A stretch of 64,000 bases of DNA from Bedellia somnulentella (GCA_963576735.1 OY755170.1:17840875-17904874), one strand, 5' to 3'; positions 30,690 to 42,420 are shown, counted from the stretch's first letter. Notes: generated by a model not told the origin, from the sequence alone. Made by a program: numbers and translations.

Positions 30690-31704
30690 CTATGGAACAA
30701 ATAAGTTTCAGTCAACTTAAAATTTCACTTACCCTTTCTTTCCTTAGGGGCCGTAAGAGACTGGCTGGACAATCGTTTATTTTTTAATGAATACCTCACT
30801 CAACTTACACAACTGGTCGACGAATTTATTATTATGATACTCTTTTTGGGATTTATAGCCGTAAGTTTATGTATGTACTTTATTTAATTTAAAACTGGTT
30901 AAAGGCATCCCTATGATGAACAGCTATTACTCGTACAATCACTCACTTAAGTCAAATACAGTGACGGAATAAACGCTCGGGCAATTAAAATTCGCAAATA
31001 TGTCGCATTCGGAAAAATCACAACCTGCGAATAACAATGTACATCCTATAGACAATTGTGCATTTACATTCAGAAATCATGTATATCTAGCGTCAGTAGA
31101 GCCTTTACGGCTTTATACACAGGAAGCATGTTGTAATGTAATATAAAAATTTTCAGCATTAAGCTCAACAAAAATATTAAATATTAAATATTAAATAGCG
31201 ATTTTAAGAACCATGAAGAGTAGTTGAACGTATTTAATTATTCACCACCACTCATAATAAAATAAGAGTATGGAAACCACCAAAATGTGCTTACTTTCGC
31301 GGGGATGCTTTTGAATCATTTGATTCATATATTTTGATGATTTATTCTGCATACATTACTGCGACAGCATTCTTTCACAACACACACGAGCTCCCTTTCA
31401 TCTCGGTCTACCAGGAACCCACTTATTGCCCCGCCAGCCCGGCTTAAAACACAATTTACAAACCACTTTTTCTGTTTCTTAGGCCCATTTTTGTATAACA
31501 AATGTAATCAAATAATCCCCATATTAGACCTCTGCACCTACAGTCTTAAGAAAAAAGTGACTGAATGGCTAAATACGCTTGATTATGACTCAACAGAACT
31601 TTTTCTAAAATTTATAACGTAGTGTTTTAATTCTTCTTATGTATTACACAACCACACTCATTCACCAACATCCACACACGCACATTCTCACTCACACACA
31701 TTAA

Positions 31705-31708
<4 letters not shown>

Positions 31709-31744
<36 letters not shown>
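31709..31744. repeat. CA microsatellite
   Basis: About 18 uninterrupted AC units inside the Set8 intron, with interrupted ones upstream from 31680. Confidence 0.97.
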
Positions 31745-31746
<2 letters not shown>

Positions 31747-31976
31747 AATCACACAACAAACGCATGTGTCAAAGGAGAGATTTTCTTACACATATTTTCA
31801 TTGTATAATTTTTCATTTTTTTTATTATTTTTTTTTCTCCATTAGTCTTATATTTGTTTTTGTTTCCTGAGTAACAATTATGGCGTCAATGACCCTACTT
31901 AAATATGCCTAACCTGGAACTTTGCTTTTGTTGTAAATTTTAGCTATAAAATGTATTAGGTATTTTGGAGAAATAA

Positions 31977-32011
<35 letters not shown>
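31977..32011. repeat. TTA microsatellite
   Basis: About eleven TTA units following gagaaataaa, likely the tail of a retroposed sequence. Confidence 0.95.
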
Positions 32012-32014
<3 letters not shown>

Positions 32015-32039
32015 AAATTCCCTTATAATTATGCGACAT

Positions 32040-32470
32040 TATGCCATGCAGTGGAGATGAGGTCCCTCAGAAAAATTAGTAATGTTAGGTTATGTGATCG
32101 TGTGAGGAATGAAGTGATTCGGGAAAAATGTGGTGTAAAAGATGATGTTGTAAGAAAGATAGAAAAAGGAATGTTGAGATGGTTTGGGCATATAGAGAGG
32201 ATGGATGACAGTAAATTTGTGAAAGAGATCTATAGAGCCAATGTGGAAGGTAATGTTAGTAGAGGACGACCTCGGAGGACACATTTCGATCAAATAGAAA
32301 ATATGCTCAAAAAGGCAGGTGTCCGAAGTACGAAGAATAAAATAGCATGTATGAAAAGATTGATGGATGTGAATGAAGCTAGAGAGGTTTGCCAGGATTG
32401 TACTAAGTGGCGATCGATAGTCTCTGCCTACCCCAGTGGGAACTAACGGTGTGAGTATATGTATGTATAA
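32040..32470 (+). mobile_element. RTE-type LINE 3' part, family B copy 5 (longest open copy)
   Basis: An open frame of 131 codons (32051-32446) reads MRSLRKISNVRLCDRVRNE, GMLRWFGHIERMDDSKFVKE, then GRPRRTHFDQIENMLKKAG, KRLMDVNEAREVCQDCTKW and ends RSIVSAYPSGN. This is the C-terminal tail of an RTE-like reverse transcriptase. It is the 3' remnant of a truncated insertion with tail gtgagtatatgtatgtat. It is the best-preserved copy and so probably the youngest. Confidence 0.9.
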
Positions 32471-32673
32471 TGCCATTTTGTAGAGATTGACAATTACAAG
32501 TTTCCCATCTTGTGGCATTCAACATTTTCAATTTGAGATACTTAAAGGACGTTATATAGAATCAAAATACGCCACGGGGCGGGCTACTCTGTCGCAGACA
32601 TAAACTCAGTCGCTATCAATCCGAACACTACCAATACATTAAAGGAAAAAAAGTATAAATAAACCAGTCTTAC

Positions 32674-32931
32674 CACTAACCCTACTTCTCTGTTTTCATG
32701 AATAGCTTTTTGTAATTCACTCATCTTCTTAGCTAAAACACATGATGATGATATCCTAGTACTTTTGCGTTGCGTTGTTTTAGGAAGTTTACGGCTCTCA
32801 GCGGCACGGGCTGCCGCGGTGGCAGCTCTTGTTTCATAAGAAAATCCGCACGTCATTTTTTTTATATTTTTACCAGATTCTGGCAGCTTAGCAGAGCGGT
32901 TTTTTCTATGCATTTTGCTCGGCTTGAAGAT
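32674..32931 (-). CDS. Set8: Set8 (KMT5A/PR-Set7) upstream exon, N-terminal basic region
   Basis: 86 codons, phase 0 at both ends: IFKPSKMHRKNRSAK, then a basic, Ala-rich stretch (RAATAAARAAESRKLPK), then KKMSELQKAIHENREVGLV. The acceptor is ctggttgcag (AG at 32933-32932) and the donor is GTG before gtaaga. The final segment aligns without gaps with the pre-SET linker of known Set8 proteins when joined to EGFFKNKGRG of the next exon, which supports this donor. The first ATG in frame is codon 7. If it is the start, the protein has about 212 residues, shorter than human (about 390) or fly Set8, so further 5' exons may be missing. Confidence 0.8.
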
Positions 32932-33162
32932 CTGCAACCAGAAAAAAACGCATTTGAAACAAAATACTTGCATCGCATTCTAACTAACGTAGGTAGCGAC
33001 GCAACAGAGTTAAATTCAAAGTACGAATGGCCACATAGTCCTAGTCTTGGATGCTGTGAAAAAGGCAGCTATTCTGTTCTAACCCTTTTAAAGATTTTCA
33101 AGTTCTCACGCCTGTTAATCCCGAATATTGGGCGTGATGATATGGGCCAGAGCTTCAGATTA

Positions 33163-33358
33163 AAGAGCTTATTCCATTTGTCTGAATGAAGACGTCTGAA
33201 AGCCACAGAATCTGAATTCAGACTAGTGGAATAACGTTCAGAACGCTAGGCTTCTGAAAAGTAGACAAATTTGTGTAGTGGAATAACAAGCGTCTGCGGC
33301 AGTAACTTCGAAGGACGTCTGATTTCAGAAACGACAAAGTGTAATGGAATAAGCTCTT
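33163..33358. mobile_element. MITE with TA target duplication
   Basis: 196 bp. aagagcttattccatt is inverted at the right end (aatggaataagctctt), flanked by TA on both sides (33161-33162, 33359-33360). cagacgtc is inverted further in, and ggaataa recurs inside. Size and TA target fit a Tc1/mariner-type MITE. Confidence 0.85.
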
Positions 33359-33569
33359 TAGGACTTCACCAGCCTCCATCAGAAGATACAGGGGGGGGGA
33401 TAATGTTGCAAAACATATTGCTGACTTTCGGCATTTAACAAAGTCCACATAAAAGATATATTATTTCACCTGCCGCAGTCGAAATGAGGATTTAATAAAT
33501 CTTAGATACGGTCTGTATGCGTGTCAAGAAAGTAAAATGCCCATAAATAAAAATAAAACGTTTTTTGAC

Positions 33570-33790
33570 ATATTATGGGTTGCCCGTAGTAGGGTGAAAA
33601 GTATTCCCAGATAATAATTTAAATATCAACGTGCCCCATTATAAAAGACAATTTTAAATGTACTAACATTATAATTACAATTAATATAAAAACTAATTTA
33701 CACTTATTTAAAAATAAAATTTAAAAAACTGTAAATAATAAAAATTAAAAATGGGCCCCACTTACGGTATTAAAGCATTTTTGTCGTGTT
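33570..33790. repeat. Dispersed repeat shared with 29270-29480
   Basis: gggttgcccgtagtagggtg followed by gtattcccag, as at 29.3 kb. Confidence 0.5.
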
Positions 33791-34017
33791 AATACATTGA
33801 AAGTATTTGAAGCGGGAATGCCCGACACTTATTCGGCTTCATATCTTGGATTTAACCTAATAGAAGATAACGCCTAACATTAATGTTACAGCAATTTATC
33901 TACTTATGTCCCTCTCTTAAATCGTTGATCCCAAAGCTCTCTCACCTCTTCAGAGATCGAAATTAATAACTCTACAATCCCTTTTCGAAGTTAAGAAGGG
34001 ATAAAAACGCCTGATAA

Positions 34018-34440
34018 CGACATGATAGTCCAATGGGTAGAACACCCGCCCGTAGACAGACAGGCGTGAGTTCAAATCCCGGGTCATGCCTACACCAAAT
34101 TGTGTTTTCTAAAGTCATATGTGTGGTTAATTTATCATGGTTGTTAACGGTAAGGAAAACATCGTGAGGGAACCCACATGGCCGAGTTGTACTACTGTGA
34201 ATAAAGCAGTATATTAGCCATGTGGCAACGTATTCGTACAAAACGGCGGCGATGGGCCTGCACCCTATCACCTGAGTACACTATCCAAGCAAAACGTGGG
34301 TACCTACTCTGGACTTTAGGTGGCGCTGTCACGTGTTATTCAGAAGTATTGGTACCTCTGCAAACTCTTTTGGGGATAAACGGCGTAAACGTTTATTTAT
34401 GTTATATTATAAACGCCTCTGTGAATACTATATAACGCCT
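34018..34440 (+). mobile_element. tRNA-derived SINE, family C copy 2
   Basis: Head gatagtccaatgggtagaac (A-box-like) and gtgagttcaaatcccggg (B box), then aagtcatatgtgtggttaat, aacatcgtgagggaacccac, and a 3' part ggcgtaaacgtttatt. About 85% like 61505-61865 by eye. Confidence 0.82.
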
Positions 34441-34469
34441 GGTATTCATGTAATAGCAATTCTATGCAT

Positions 34470-34611
34470 CATCATCAGCCAAAAGACGTCCACTGTTGCA
34501 CAAAGGGCCTTCATATTCACGTTGTGTTCTCCTGAAGGGTACAAAGGCACTAATATCTCTGAAAAGTACCCACGTTTTGCTTGGACAAGCAAGCCTATTA
34601 ACGTTTTTCAC
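34470..34611 (+). repeat. Dispersed repeat piece (cagccaaaagacgtccactg)
   Basis: It shares catcatcagccaa and gtccactg words with 17975-18005, and is probably a LINE 3' fragment. Confidence 0.5.
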
Positions 34612-34740
34612 TGTGCGGGATTCATCACGATGTTCTCCCTCATCGTCAACAATCATGGTAAATTAATCACATATACGTATTTAGGAAATAAACATTGGTG
34701 ACCTGATTTAGGATTCGCGCCTACAGCTCTCTGTTTTGAG
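34612..34740 (-). mobile_element. tRNA-derived SINE, family C copy 3, partial
   Basis: On the minus strand: aatttaccatgattgttgac and gaacatcgtgatgaatccc, matching the middle of copy 2 but inverted relative to it. Confidence 0.65.
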
Positions 34741-34827
34741 AGCAAGGTTAACAATGGTAGGCAATTTAAACTTCATGAAAGGCAGGAGATACGGGTTTTC
34801 TTATTAAATCTAAGTTGGAAATAAATA

Positions 34828-34912
34828 ATGGAAGGAAAAAATTCGAAACAAGTGAGGATCGAACCCACGACCTCCGGGTATACGCCACCGTGAGGTTTTC
34901 ATGAACAAAAAT
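34828..34912 (-). mobile_element. tRNA-like element, family E copy 4, deleted
   Basis: Holds ggaaaaaattcgaaacaagt, the B-box half of the tRNA-like segment (gatcgaacccacgacc, gggtatacgccaccg), and then jumps to the inverted outer end (gaggttttcatgaac). Confidence 0.7.
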
Positions 34913-34917
34913 CATAC

Positions 34918-35042
34918 CAATACTATGACTTCGTCCGCGTGGACTACAGTTTTTGCATCCGCTTTACATCCAAAACACCTAAACACTATCACAACTTCTG
35001 TTTTTTATTTTTATATTTATATTCCCGCGGGCGTTGTAAAGA
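34918..35042 (-). mobile_element. Helitron 3' subterminal segment
   Basis: On the minus strand: caacgcccgcgggaatataa, ttttggatgtaaagcggatg, and tagtccacgcggacgaagtc. It aligns with 16150-16260. The terminal CTAG is lost or diverged. Confidence 0.7.
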
Positions 35043-35049
35043 ATATAAA

Positions 35050-35215
35050 GGACATTGAGGCTTTTTAAGTGATTGTTGGGCGATGCAGTTGGTAACCCAT
35101 CACTAACAACCCTTATTTAACTATCTTTTCCCTAATCTATTTCCAAAAGTGGATGAAGTATTACTATCTCTGAAGCTATGGCTACCCTTTTATGAGATTT
35201 ATGCCCGTTAATATA
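35050..35215 (+). mobile_element. SINE-like family A copy 9, 5'-truncated
   Basis: Starts in the body (ggctttttaagtgattgttg) and ends tttatgcccgttaatatata; the tail has decayed. Confidence 0.75.
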
Positions 35216-35559
35216 TACTCATTAATGATGGATAGATGAATTAAATGGACATTTATTTTGATGAAAATGGATAAAACCCTTATTTTTTCCAAAAAGACTA
35301 TTAATGCAGAGTCCGATAAAGTCGGTCGATGAAAAAATTAATCGTGTAAATATGGGGAGCAATAAGTTGGTGATGTGAGAGAGATTGCAATCATCGGCCA
35401 ATAGATGGCGGTACTGAATTAAAATTGAGATATTTACTATTATTTACAAACTATGCATTCTGAGGCTTAAATAGAATATTAATTTATGCGTAAGTAAAGT
35501 ATAATATATCTATGAGAATATTAGTTAAATAAACAAAAGTTATAAACATATTCTCAAAC

Positions 35560-35725
35560 CTACCTTTTACAATATGCTTTTTACAAAAACGGACCCAACC
35601 GTCAACGACGTCTAGTCTACCCGCACGCGTCTGCCCACGTGCGGGTCGCGCACTCAGCGATGAGCCACTTCTTCCCCACCGCACCTACCCCGCTCCCCCA
35701 CGCCCCGATCGCCTGGCGCCGCTGC
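35560..35725 (-). promoter_or_regulatory. CpG-rich candidate promoter and first exon for Set8
   Basis: A sharp CpG-rich stretch (cacgcgtctgcccacgtgcg, gatcgcctggcgccgc) upstream of Set8 on its strand. A splice-donor-like site, attgtaaaag before gtaggt, lies at its downstream edge (about 35564). A noncoding first exon ending there could join the acceptor at 32932, placing the first ATG in the next exon. This is inference from position and composition. It lies between two Helitron ends, so it could also be captured sequence. Confidence 0.4.
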
Positions 35726-36049
35726 CGGTATTTTATCACCGAAACGGTATTTATCGCCAAAATTGCTATGACTCTGCATTTTAAATCAGTGATATCTACG
35801 AAAATATTTATTTAATTTACATGCTGTAAAAAGCCATATTGATCTTTATTAAATGCACAATGTATTTAAGATACTTAATTGAATGAGGATTAATACTGTA
35901 TTGCTTAAAATCGCTTCGTAAATAAGCTATTATTTCTCGTACAAAGTAAAGGATAAAAAATGGTTATTGTGGGTTATTCCTAAGAGATAAACATATACCA
36001 TCACGGACTTTTTTGTAGACCTTTTTAAGTTGTACAATACTGTAGTAAA

Positions 36050-36314
36050 TTGTTTTGGTCTATCTTGTAGGATTCAGTCAGCGTTTTCAATGCGAGCGCA
36101 AAAAATGTGTTTTTTTTACGACCTCACATTAAAAACCTCAAAAATTGTAGCCTATGTGTTATTCTGATGTATAAGCTATAGCCTATGTGTTATTCTGATG
36201 TATAAGCAATATTGTGGTAAAGTTTCATTCAAATCCAATCAGTAGTTTTTACGTGAAAGAGTAACAAACATCCATACTTACAAACTTTCGCCTTTATAAT
36301 AGTAGTAGGAAGGA
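36050..36314 (-). mobile_element. Helitron 5' end
   Basis: On the minus strand it begins TCCTTCCTACTACTATTATA and aaaggcgaaagtttgtaag, then gatttgaatgaaactttacc, the typical lepidopteran Helitron start, with A before the TC. tagcctatgtgttattctga is tandemly repeated inside (36149 and 36179). Confidence 0.8.
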
Positions 36315-37547
36315 TTCAAGATATCAACAAACTTAAATGGGTATACCCATTTTTTTTAAATTAAATCCTTACTAGAACTAAGGCAGATAAATAAATATAT
36401 ATGGACATATGAGACAGATCAAGTCAGCACCAAAGTAAGTACAACTTGCAGCTATTGAGAGTGACAGGGACGGAAAAAACACGCGCGTTAAAAATTATTC
36501 TTGTCTTGTATGATGTTTAGATACAAAGTTAAACTATGGTTAAACAGCATTTTGTACAAGAGTTTACTTGTACAAAATGCCAGTGGAGCCATTTCGATTT
36601 TATGAAAATATAGCATGTCAAAGTTAATTTTTTTCATCATATATTTCAACAAATTGTTAAAATGTTAAATAGAAAATTTAAAGACATTGAACTAATTTTT
36701 AATATAAATTTTTCAAGTCATAACGTCATAACTTATAAAATTAACTATTCCGTCGCGAAAATTTACGTAAAAATTTTACACTGCTTTAGCTTCTTTAGTT
36801 AAAAAGATACAGTTAATTTGATAACATCATCCACAGGAACGTTTCTTCTTTTTTCAATGACATTGGATTTTGTATTATAATACCTTAATCTTAAGTGTGA
36901 AAAATGACAAAGAATTTGAAGAAAAACGAGAATGACTGAATAGCCCCTCTGCGGAGTTATTCAGTCACAACATAATAACATCGCCATCTTTCGCGTTATA
37001 AGGTTTAAAATCAAACCTATATAATACTTCCGTAACGAACTTCTCAAAACTAAGCATTATCACAATCTTATAAGCTCCAATTTCAAGAAAAAACATGTTA
37101 AACTTTTGGCGGGGCAATTCTGTCAGTTAAATTTCAGCGGCCATACAAACAAGATAGGGATGGGCTAAACGGAAGTCGACAGACAGAACAAAACTACAAT
37201 ACTTATTATGAAAGTTAAATGCGACTTACTCATAAATGATGGTTTAGTTGGTAATAAGTTGAGTAATACATCAGTTTTGAGATTGAGATCATTTATTAAT
37301 TATAGCATTAAGGCACATTACACAGTCTTTACTGAATCACAATGAAATAGAGTGAAATAATCAAATTCACAACTCCAGAACTTCAATTTTACATGGAAAT
37401 ATGTATTCGTTGTCCTCTAGTTATGGATTTGGAAGATATTGAACAATGTCATCATAGTCAATAATTGAAAAGTCATTAATTTTTTTTCATAATGTGGCCG
37501 TTAAAAAATATCCCTAAATACACATAAAATAACACGGCTTCACATAA
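36315..37547. other. AT-rich stretch with a small hairpin
   Basis: gactgaatagcccctct (36934) followed by inverted gttattcagtc forms a hairpin; related words return twice at 38294-38330. No gene seen. Confidence 0.4.
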
Positions 37548-37803
37548 AATAGCCGTGTAGTGACGGCTTAGAATAACACTACCCCTATTTCTACCCGTGG
37601 GTGATCGCAAGAGGCGACTAAGGGTATAGGGGCTTTTTAAATGTTTTTTCGGCGATGTGGTTGGAGACCCGTCACCAAAAACATTTATTATTACCATCTT
37701 TTCCCAAATCAACTTCCAGAAGTGGCTGAGAAATTGCTCATTCCAAAGCTCTGGCTACCCCGTTAAGGGATTTATAGCCGAGAGTATATATATGTATGTA
37801 TGT
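37548..37803 (+). mobile_element. SINE-like family A copy 10
   Basis: Full-length plus copy (gccgtgtagtgacggctta head, gccgagagtatatatatg tail). Confidence 0.9.
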
Positions 37804-39681
37804 AACACCGTGTTACTAACACGGGTTCAATTCCCGCCCAGACAAACACAAAGATCCAACTTATATTTATAATAGTATAGATAGAATTAAATATATCTTC
37901 TTTCAATATCCATAGTATCGACATAATTGACAGAACTAACACGTACATCACTGGCTTTTTGCAACTTCATACGTTTTGATAAATGTTTTCGCCAAATCTA
38001 AACGTATAAGGAAACAAATTAGCACAAAATAATCTACAGATTTTAAACTTATCGCTTACTTTGGCTACAGAAACCGAAAATCACAAAAACCAGAAAATAA
38101 ATTAAAAAACACGTAGCATTGTTTTAACGTGTTCATGCAAACAAAATAGCGTCTTTGTAAAAGGTCCTGTAGGCATATCAGTTTAAGCGTCAGGCTCGCA
38201 ATTTATAATTTGTCATAAGAACCTGAAGTTTTTCTTTTAAAGGTAGATTTCGCTATGAACATAAATTATATAACACTAAAGTTATAGCCGGAAGACTGAA
38301 TAACCCCTCTGACTGAATAGCCCCTCTTCACCTTATTTAATTTGAAATACAACCAAAAAATAAACCTATTTTTCCCGGGCAGCCCTTAATGTCTTGTGGT
38401 ATGGTATACCAACTGAAACATATATATTATATTTATATAATAAATATATAAATATTATACAAAACTTAGAATTACCATTTATATTCATCACATAAATGTT
38501 GTCTGCAGTGGAATTCAAACCCATAACCTGTGGAGGATATACTTTGTTTAGTATTAATGTTGTTTTTGTACTAAAATAAAACACCATAAGACTACTGGAC
38601 ACAGGCTTTAAGAATATTAAAATTATATCAAATTATAACATTAAATAAAAAAACAAGACAATCTTTATCTTTTTCATTTTCCTACCGCATTATATGAGTA
38701 ACGTGCTCTATTTTATTAAAGTGACCTTTACATGTTGCTTTTCAAACACCATTACCATCTGAATTAGTTCTATCAACATTCTACTACCATTTATCAGTTT
38801 TTCTTTAAACAACATCTTTCACTCCGCAATATTAAGCAAATTATTATTTTTACTGAATGGCATACATATGAAATATCTTTATCTTTATATCCCATTATAT
38901 TTTTGCACTTAATCAACTGCCTTCCCAATAAGGGTGTGATTCCATCAGAAATGTACAAGAATGATTTGCAAAACTAGTGTTTTTAAAAACAAATGAAATT
39001 GTTTCATCTACCTTGTTCTGGTTAACACAGTTGCCATGGAAATGATTCAGATGGACAAGGTTTGTACCTACAAAACATACAAAAATGTGTAGGACATTTT
39101 TTTTTATTTGAATGCTATCTGTTAGTGCTTATTTCCACAGCTCTACACATCCTCATATAACTCATTTTCCTTGCACATATTTGGTGCACCCTAAGCATAT
39201 ATTACTTCATAGCATAACTAGTTTGAAACAATTAAAATAAAGGATTTCTTATGAAACATGTCATGCAGCAAGTTCTCTTGAAGAATTTTAAATTCCTTAA
39301 TCAACTATAATATCATAAGCCAAACATGTGTTACTTCACCCTTACAATCATAAGATGCTTTACTTTCTCTAGTCAGGATAAATGACCCTCTTTATAGTAG
39401 TACTACCCTGCCCTAGATATAAAAATAAATATATAAAAATTAAAATGCTGATTAAAAATGCAACCACAAGAAAATATAATACATATTCTGCAAATTTGTA
39501 AGGCATAGCGAATGGAAATTCACTTGCATCAGTGTATTTTATGAAAAAAAAGCATACAAAAGAAAAAATACATATCTAATTTAAGCTGAGTAGAGAACCA
39601 ATATTGAGAACCAGGCTTTGAAAACATCCATTCCATTATAAATATATTCCATTTGGGTGTTTTGAAAAATTATAACATATT
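37804..39681. other. AT-rich stretch, nothing recognised
   Basis: A B-box-like gggttcaattcccgccc at 37821 is part of some tRNA-derived piece. No coding sequence with support. Confidence 0.4.
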
Positions 39682-39928
39682 TACATACATACATATACTC
39701 ACGGCTATAAATTGCTAGTAGGGGTAGCAAGAGCTAAGGAATTAAAAATTCCTCAGCCACGTTAAGAAGTTGCGTGGGGAAAAGATGGTAAAATAAAGGT
39801 TGTTGGTGATGGGTCTCCAACCACATCACCCAAAAATCCCTTAAAAAGCCCCAATACCGTTAGTCGCCTCTTACGTACACCCACCGGAAGAAATGGGGTA
39901 GTGCTATTCTAAGCCGACACTACACACC
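39682..39928 (-). mobile_element. SINE-like family A copy 11
   Basis: Full-length minus copy: acatacatacatatactcac at one end and taagccgacactacacacc at the other. Confidence 0.92.
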
Positions 39929-40690
39929 AAATAATATATATAATAAAAATAATATATTTACAGATTTTTTAATAATTTAAATGGATAATTATTTTGTATA
40001 GTTTTATCACTCATTCCAATGTTTAATCATCTAGTTAACAATAAAGAATTTAATGAATATTATTTCAGCTAGTATACTCCAAATTGCTGCACAACCTAGA
40101 TGTTGCTATCAAAATTCAAATAGTTTTCACCACATCTTATCACTAAACTTCTCTTTTGCACAGGATATTGCAATGTGTTTATAGATTTTATAGAATCAAA
40201 ATATATTTATTATCACAGGAGGTTCTGGTGCTTTCAGGATTATATTTTAGAAGGTAACATTTTTAGTAAATTAATTTGAAATAAATCTGAGTATATATAA
40301 AGACCAGAAAGTACCTATTTATTAAATTTTAGGTCCGACACCAAGGAATATGATTGCCGGGTCGAACCAAGACAAGGACTGTGGTATACAGTTAGTTAGT
40401 TAGTTACATCAAATCAATACAATACAATGGCTATGCAACAAGCGAATCAAGCCCGAAGCCGATCGAGTGTTGTTTTGTTTTCGTCTTCGTAATTCTATTT
40501 TGATTTCACTCCATCAATAACTTTTATATGTTGCCAATAAATATATTTATTTAGTATGGCCAGCTAAAAAATATATGACAATTAGCGATTTTCGCAGTCG
40601 CTTTTAAATAAATAAATTCTTCTTAGGCACCCGTATGATGGAACTGTGCAAACTATTATTATTATAAGTCATGTATGTACACTACAGTCA
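39929..40690. other. AT-rich stretch, nothing recognised
   Basis: No supported feature; agttagttagttag (40391) is a short simple repeat. Confidence 0.4.
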
Positions 40691-40698
40691 ACAATGTT

Positions 40699-41579
40699 TA
40701 GTGTCCGACCGCAATCCGACCGAAACTGGTTTTCCGGCCGAAACCGAAACCGAATTTTCGGTCTTGGCTTCAGTTTTGGCCGAAACCGAAACCGAAACTA
40801 AGGTGGTGGTACCTATAAAATTGCTTAGAACACTGAAATTTGGTGTATTTTAGCTATTATTATGCCTTAATTAGTAAAAAAATATAAACACATTAGGTAT
40901 ATTAGGTTTGGTGTAATCATTAATGTTATAAAAATATGAATCACATATTTACAATTTTTTGAAATTAAGTTTTCAGCCAAATCAGTCATTTAAATCAAAT
41001 CAGTGATTGTCACTGTTGCATTAAATACTCAGTTTTGGTATTTTGAGATCTTTCCCTTTAATACTTTGGATTGTATTTGTGCTTAGAAGAATGATCAGTC
41101 TCTTTTAGGTACCTCTTATATAAAAGTAATAAATAATATCACACCCAGTTCAAGTCTTAACATAGATAGTAAAAACTCACATATTTAGAATTAATAATGA
41201 TACCTATACCTAGGCCACAATTAGTAGGACATTCACTATTTAACTAAAGTTCAAATATTTAAATAGAAAACAGTTATAAAAAAACACTTCTATATATCTT
41301 ATAGTTTGGGTTACATTTTTGGATTTTGGTATTATGAATAATCAATATTTATAATTGAAAAGTCTTATATTGTAGGGCCGACAGCGTCCGTCAAAGCGTT
41401 GCCATAGAAAATGAAGTTAGACAAGCGTGAATGGGCGTGAACTGAACTTGTCAATTAAGTTTCGGTTTCGGCAAAAGTTTCGGCCCATTTTCGCCGAAAC
41501 CGAAACCGAGGCCGAAACTTGTTTTTGGCCGAAATTCAGCCGAAACCGAAACCGAAACTGAACTTTCGGTCGGACACTA
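40699..41579. mobile_element. hAT-like non-autonomous transposon with CGAAAC-rich ends
   Basis: 881 bp. TAGTGTCCGACCG is inverted at the right end. acaatgtt (40691-40698) and acaaagtt (41580-41587) form an 8-bp target duplication with one change, as for hAT elements. Both subterminal regions carry many copies of cgaaac / gtttcg hexamers (for example gccgaaaccgaaaccgaa). The interior is AT-rich without a transposase. Confidence 0.85.
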
Positions 41580-42126
41580 ACAAAGTTACATTATCTTAAA
41601 CTATCAATGGTTTTTTTAAATGATTGGTTGATTAAAGCTGATTACCTTAGCTAAATCGGATAGAAACTTTTAACGATTGATTTTGATGTAATTTTTGTAA
41701 GTTTTTACTTCACAACTTAAACTAGAAAAATCCACACAGTAATTTTAAAAGCGTCACCTACGTATTATCATCAGAAATCAGCATTTTTGGTTTGCTTAAA
41801 TGGCCGCAAGAATCCGATTTTTATTCCACCCGAGCTATTTTCTACTTTTCTTGTTCCCACTAGCGTATTACGAATGTTCAACGGCCAGTAACATTAACAA
41901 TATACTAACAACATAATAAGGATATCTCAGTAAGAAATATTAGACTTTACGTGACTTTATCTAGATTTCATAACTTACTCCAGATAAACTAGCAGATCCA
42001 TCAAAATTTGGCTGGTTTTTATTAACATAATGTTTTTGTTTGGATTTCAATTCTTGTTTATTGTTTCTAATTAAATTGAGAAATACTAATCGATTTCGGT
42101 CAAAATTTGATCATAATAATATAATT

Positions 42127-42370
42127 TGCCGTGTAGTGTCGGCTTAGAATAACACTACCCCATTTCTACCCGTGGGTGATCGTAAGAGGCGACTAAGGGT
42201 ACAGGGGCTTTTTAAGTGATTTTTGGGCGATGTGGTTGGAGACCCGTCACCAAAAACATTTATTGTTACCATCTTTTCCTCAATCAACTTCCAAAAGTGG
42301 CTGAGGAATTTCTCATTCCAAAGCTCTGGCTACCCCATTAATGGATTTATAGCCGTGAGTATATGTATTT
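42127..42370 (+). mobile_element. SINE-like family A copy 12
   Basis: Full-length plus copy; taatataat before (about 42120) and after (about 42370) is a 9-bp target duplication. Confidence 0.92.
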
Positions 42371-42420
42371 AATATAATAATGTATTGGACTAAGAGTGGC
42401 GCTGATACCCGCGTACCTCA

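Larger units (their letters stand above)
30690..32673 (-). other. Set8 intron (1984 bp)
   Basis: GT-AG on the minus strand (gtaaga at 32673-32668, ag at 30691-30690). It contains a CA microsatellite, a TTA microsatellite and a long RTE-type LINE fragment on the plus strand. No further exon was recognised. Confidence 0.8.

Noticed and set aside
30462..30704. 80-residue plus-strand ORF
   Set aside because: Antisense shadow of the Set8 exon at 30499-30689, open because the exon is GC-rich.
32090..32518. 142-residue minus-strand ORF
   Set aside because: Antisense shadow of the RTE-type LINE fragment.
32770..33189. 139-residue plus-strand ORF
   Set aside because: Mostly antisense to the Set8 upstream exon; no motif and no matching splice sites.
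33972..34271. 99-residue minus-strand ORF with CGFPHDVFLTVNN
   Set aside because: Antisense translation of the tRNA-derived SINE family C.
35484..35684. 66-residue minus-strand ORF as Set8 N-terminus
   Set aside because: The frame begins at a GTG, not an ATG. I kept it only as a possible noncoding first exon and promoter patch.
37821..37845. tRNA gene near gggttcaattcccgccc
   Set aside because: Only a B-box-like stretch is present; no acceptor or D arm pairs with it.
36934..38330. Transposon bounded by gactgaatagcccctct words
   Set aside because: The words stand in the same direction at both places, with an extra inverted one on the left only, so no consistent terminal repeat can be drawn.
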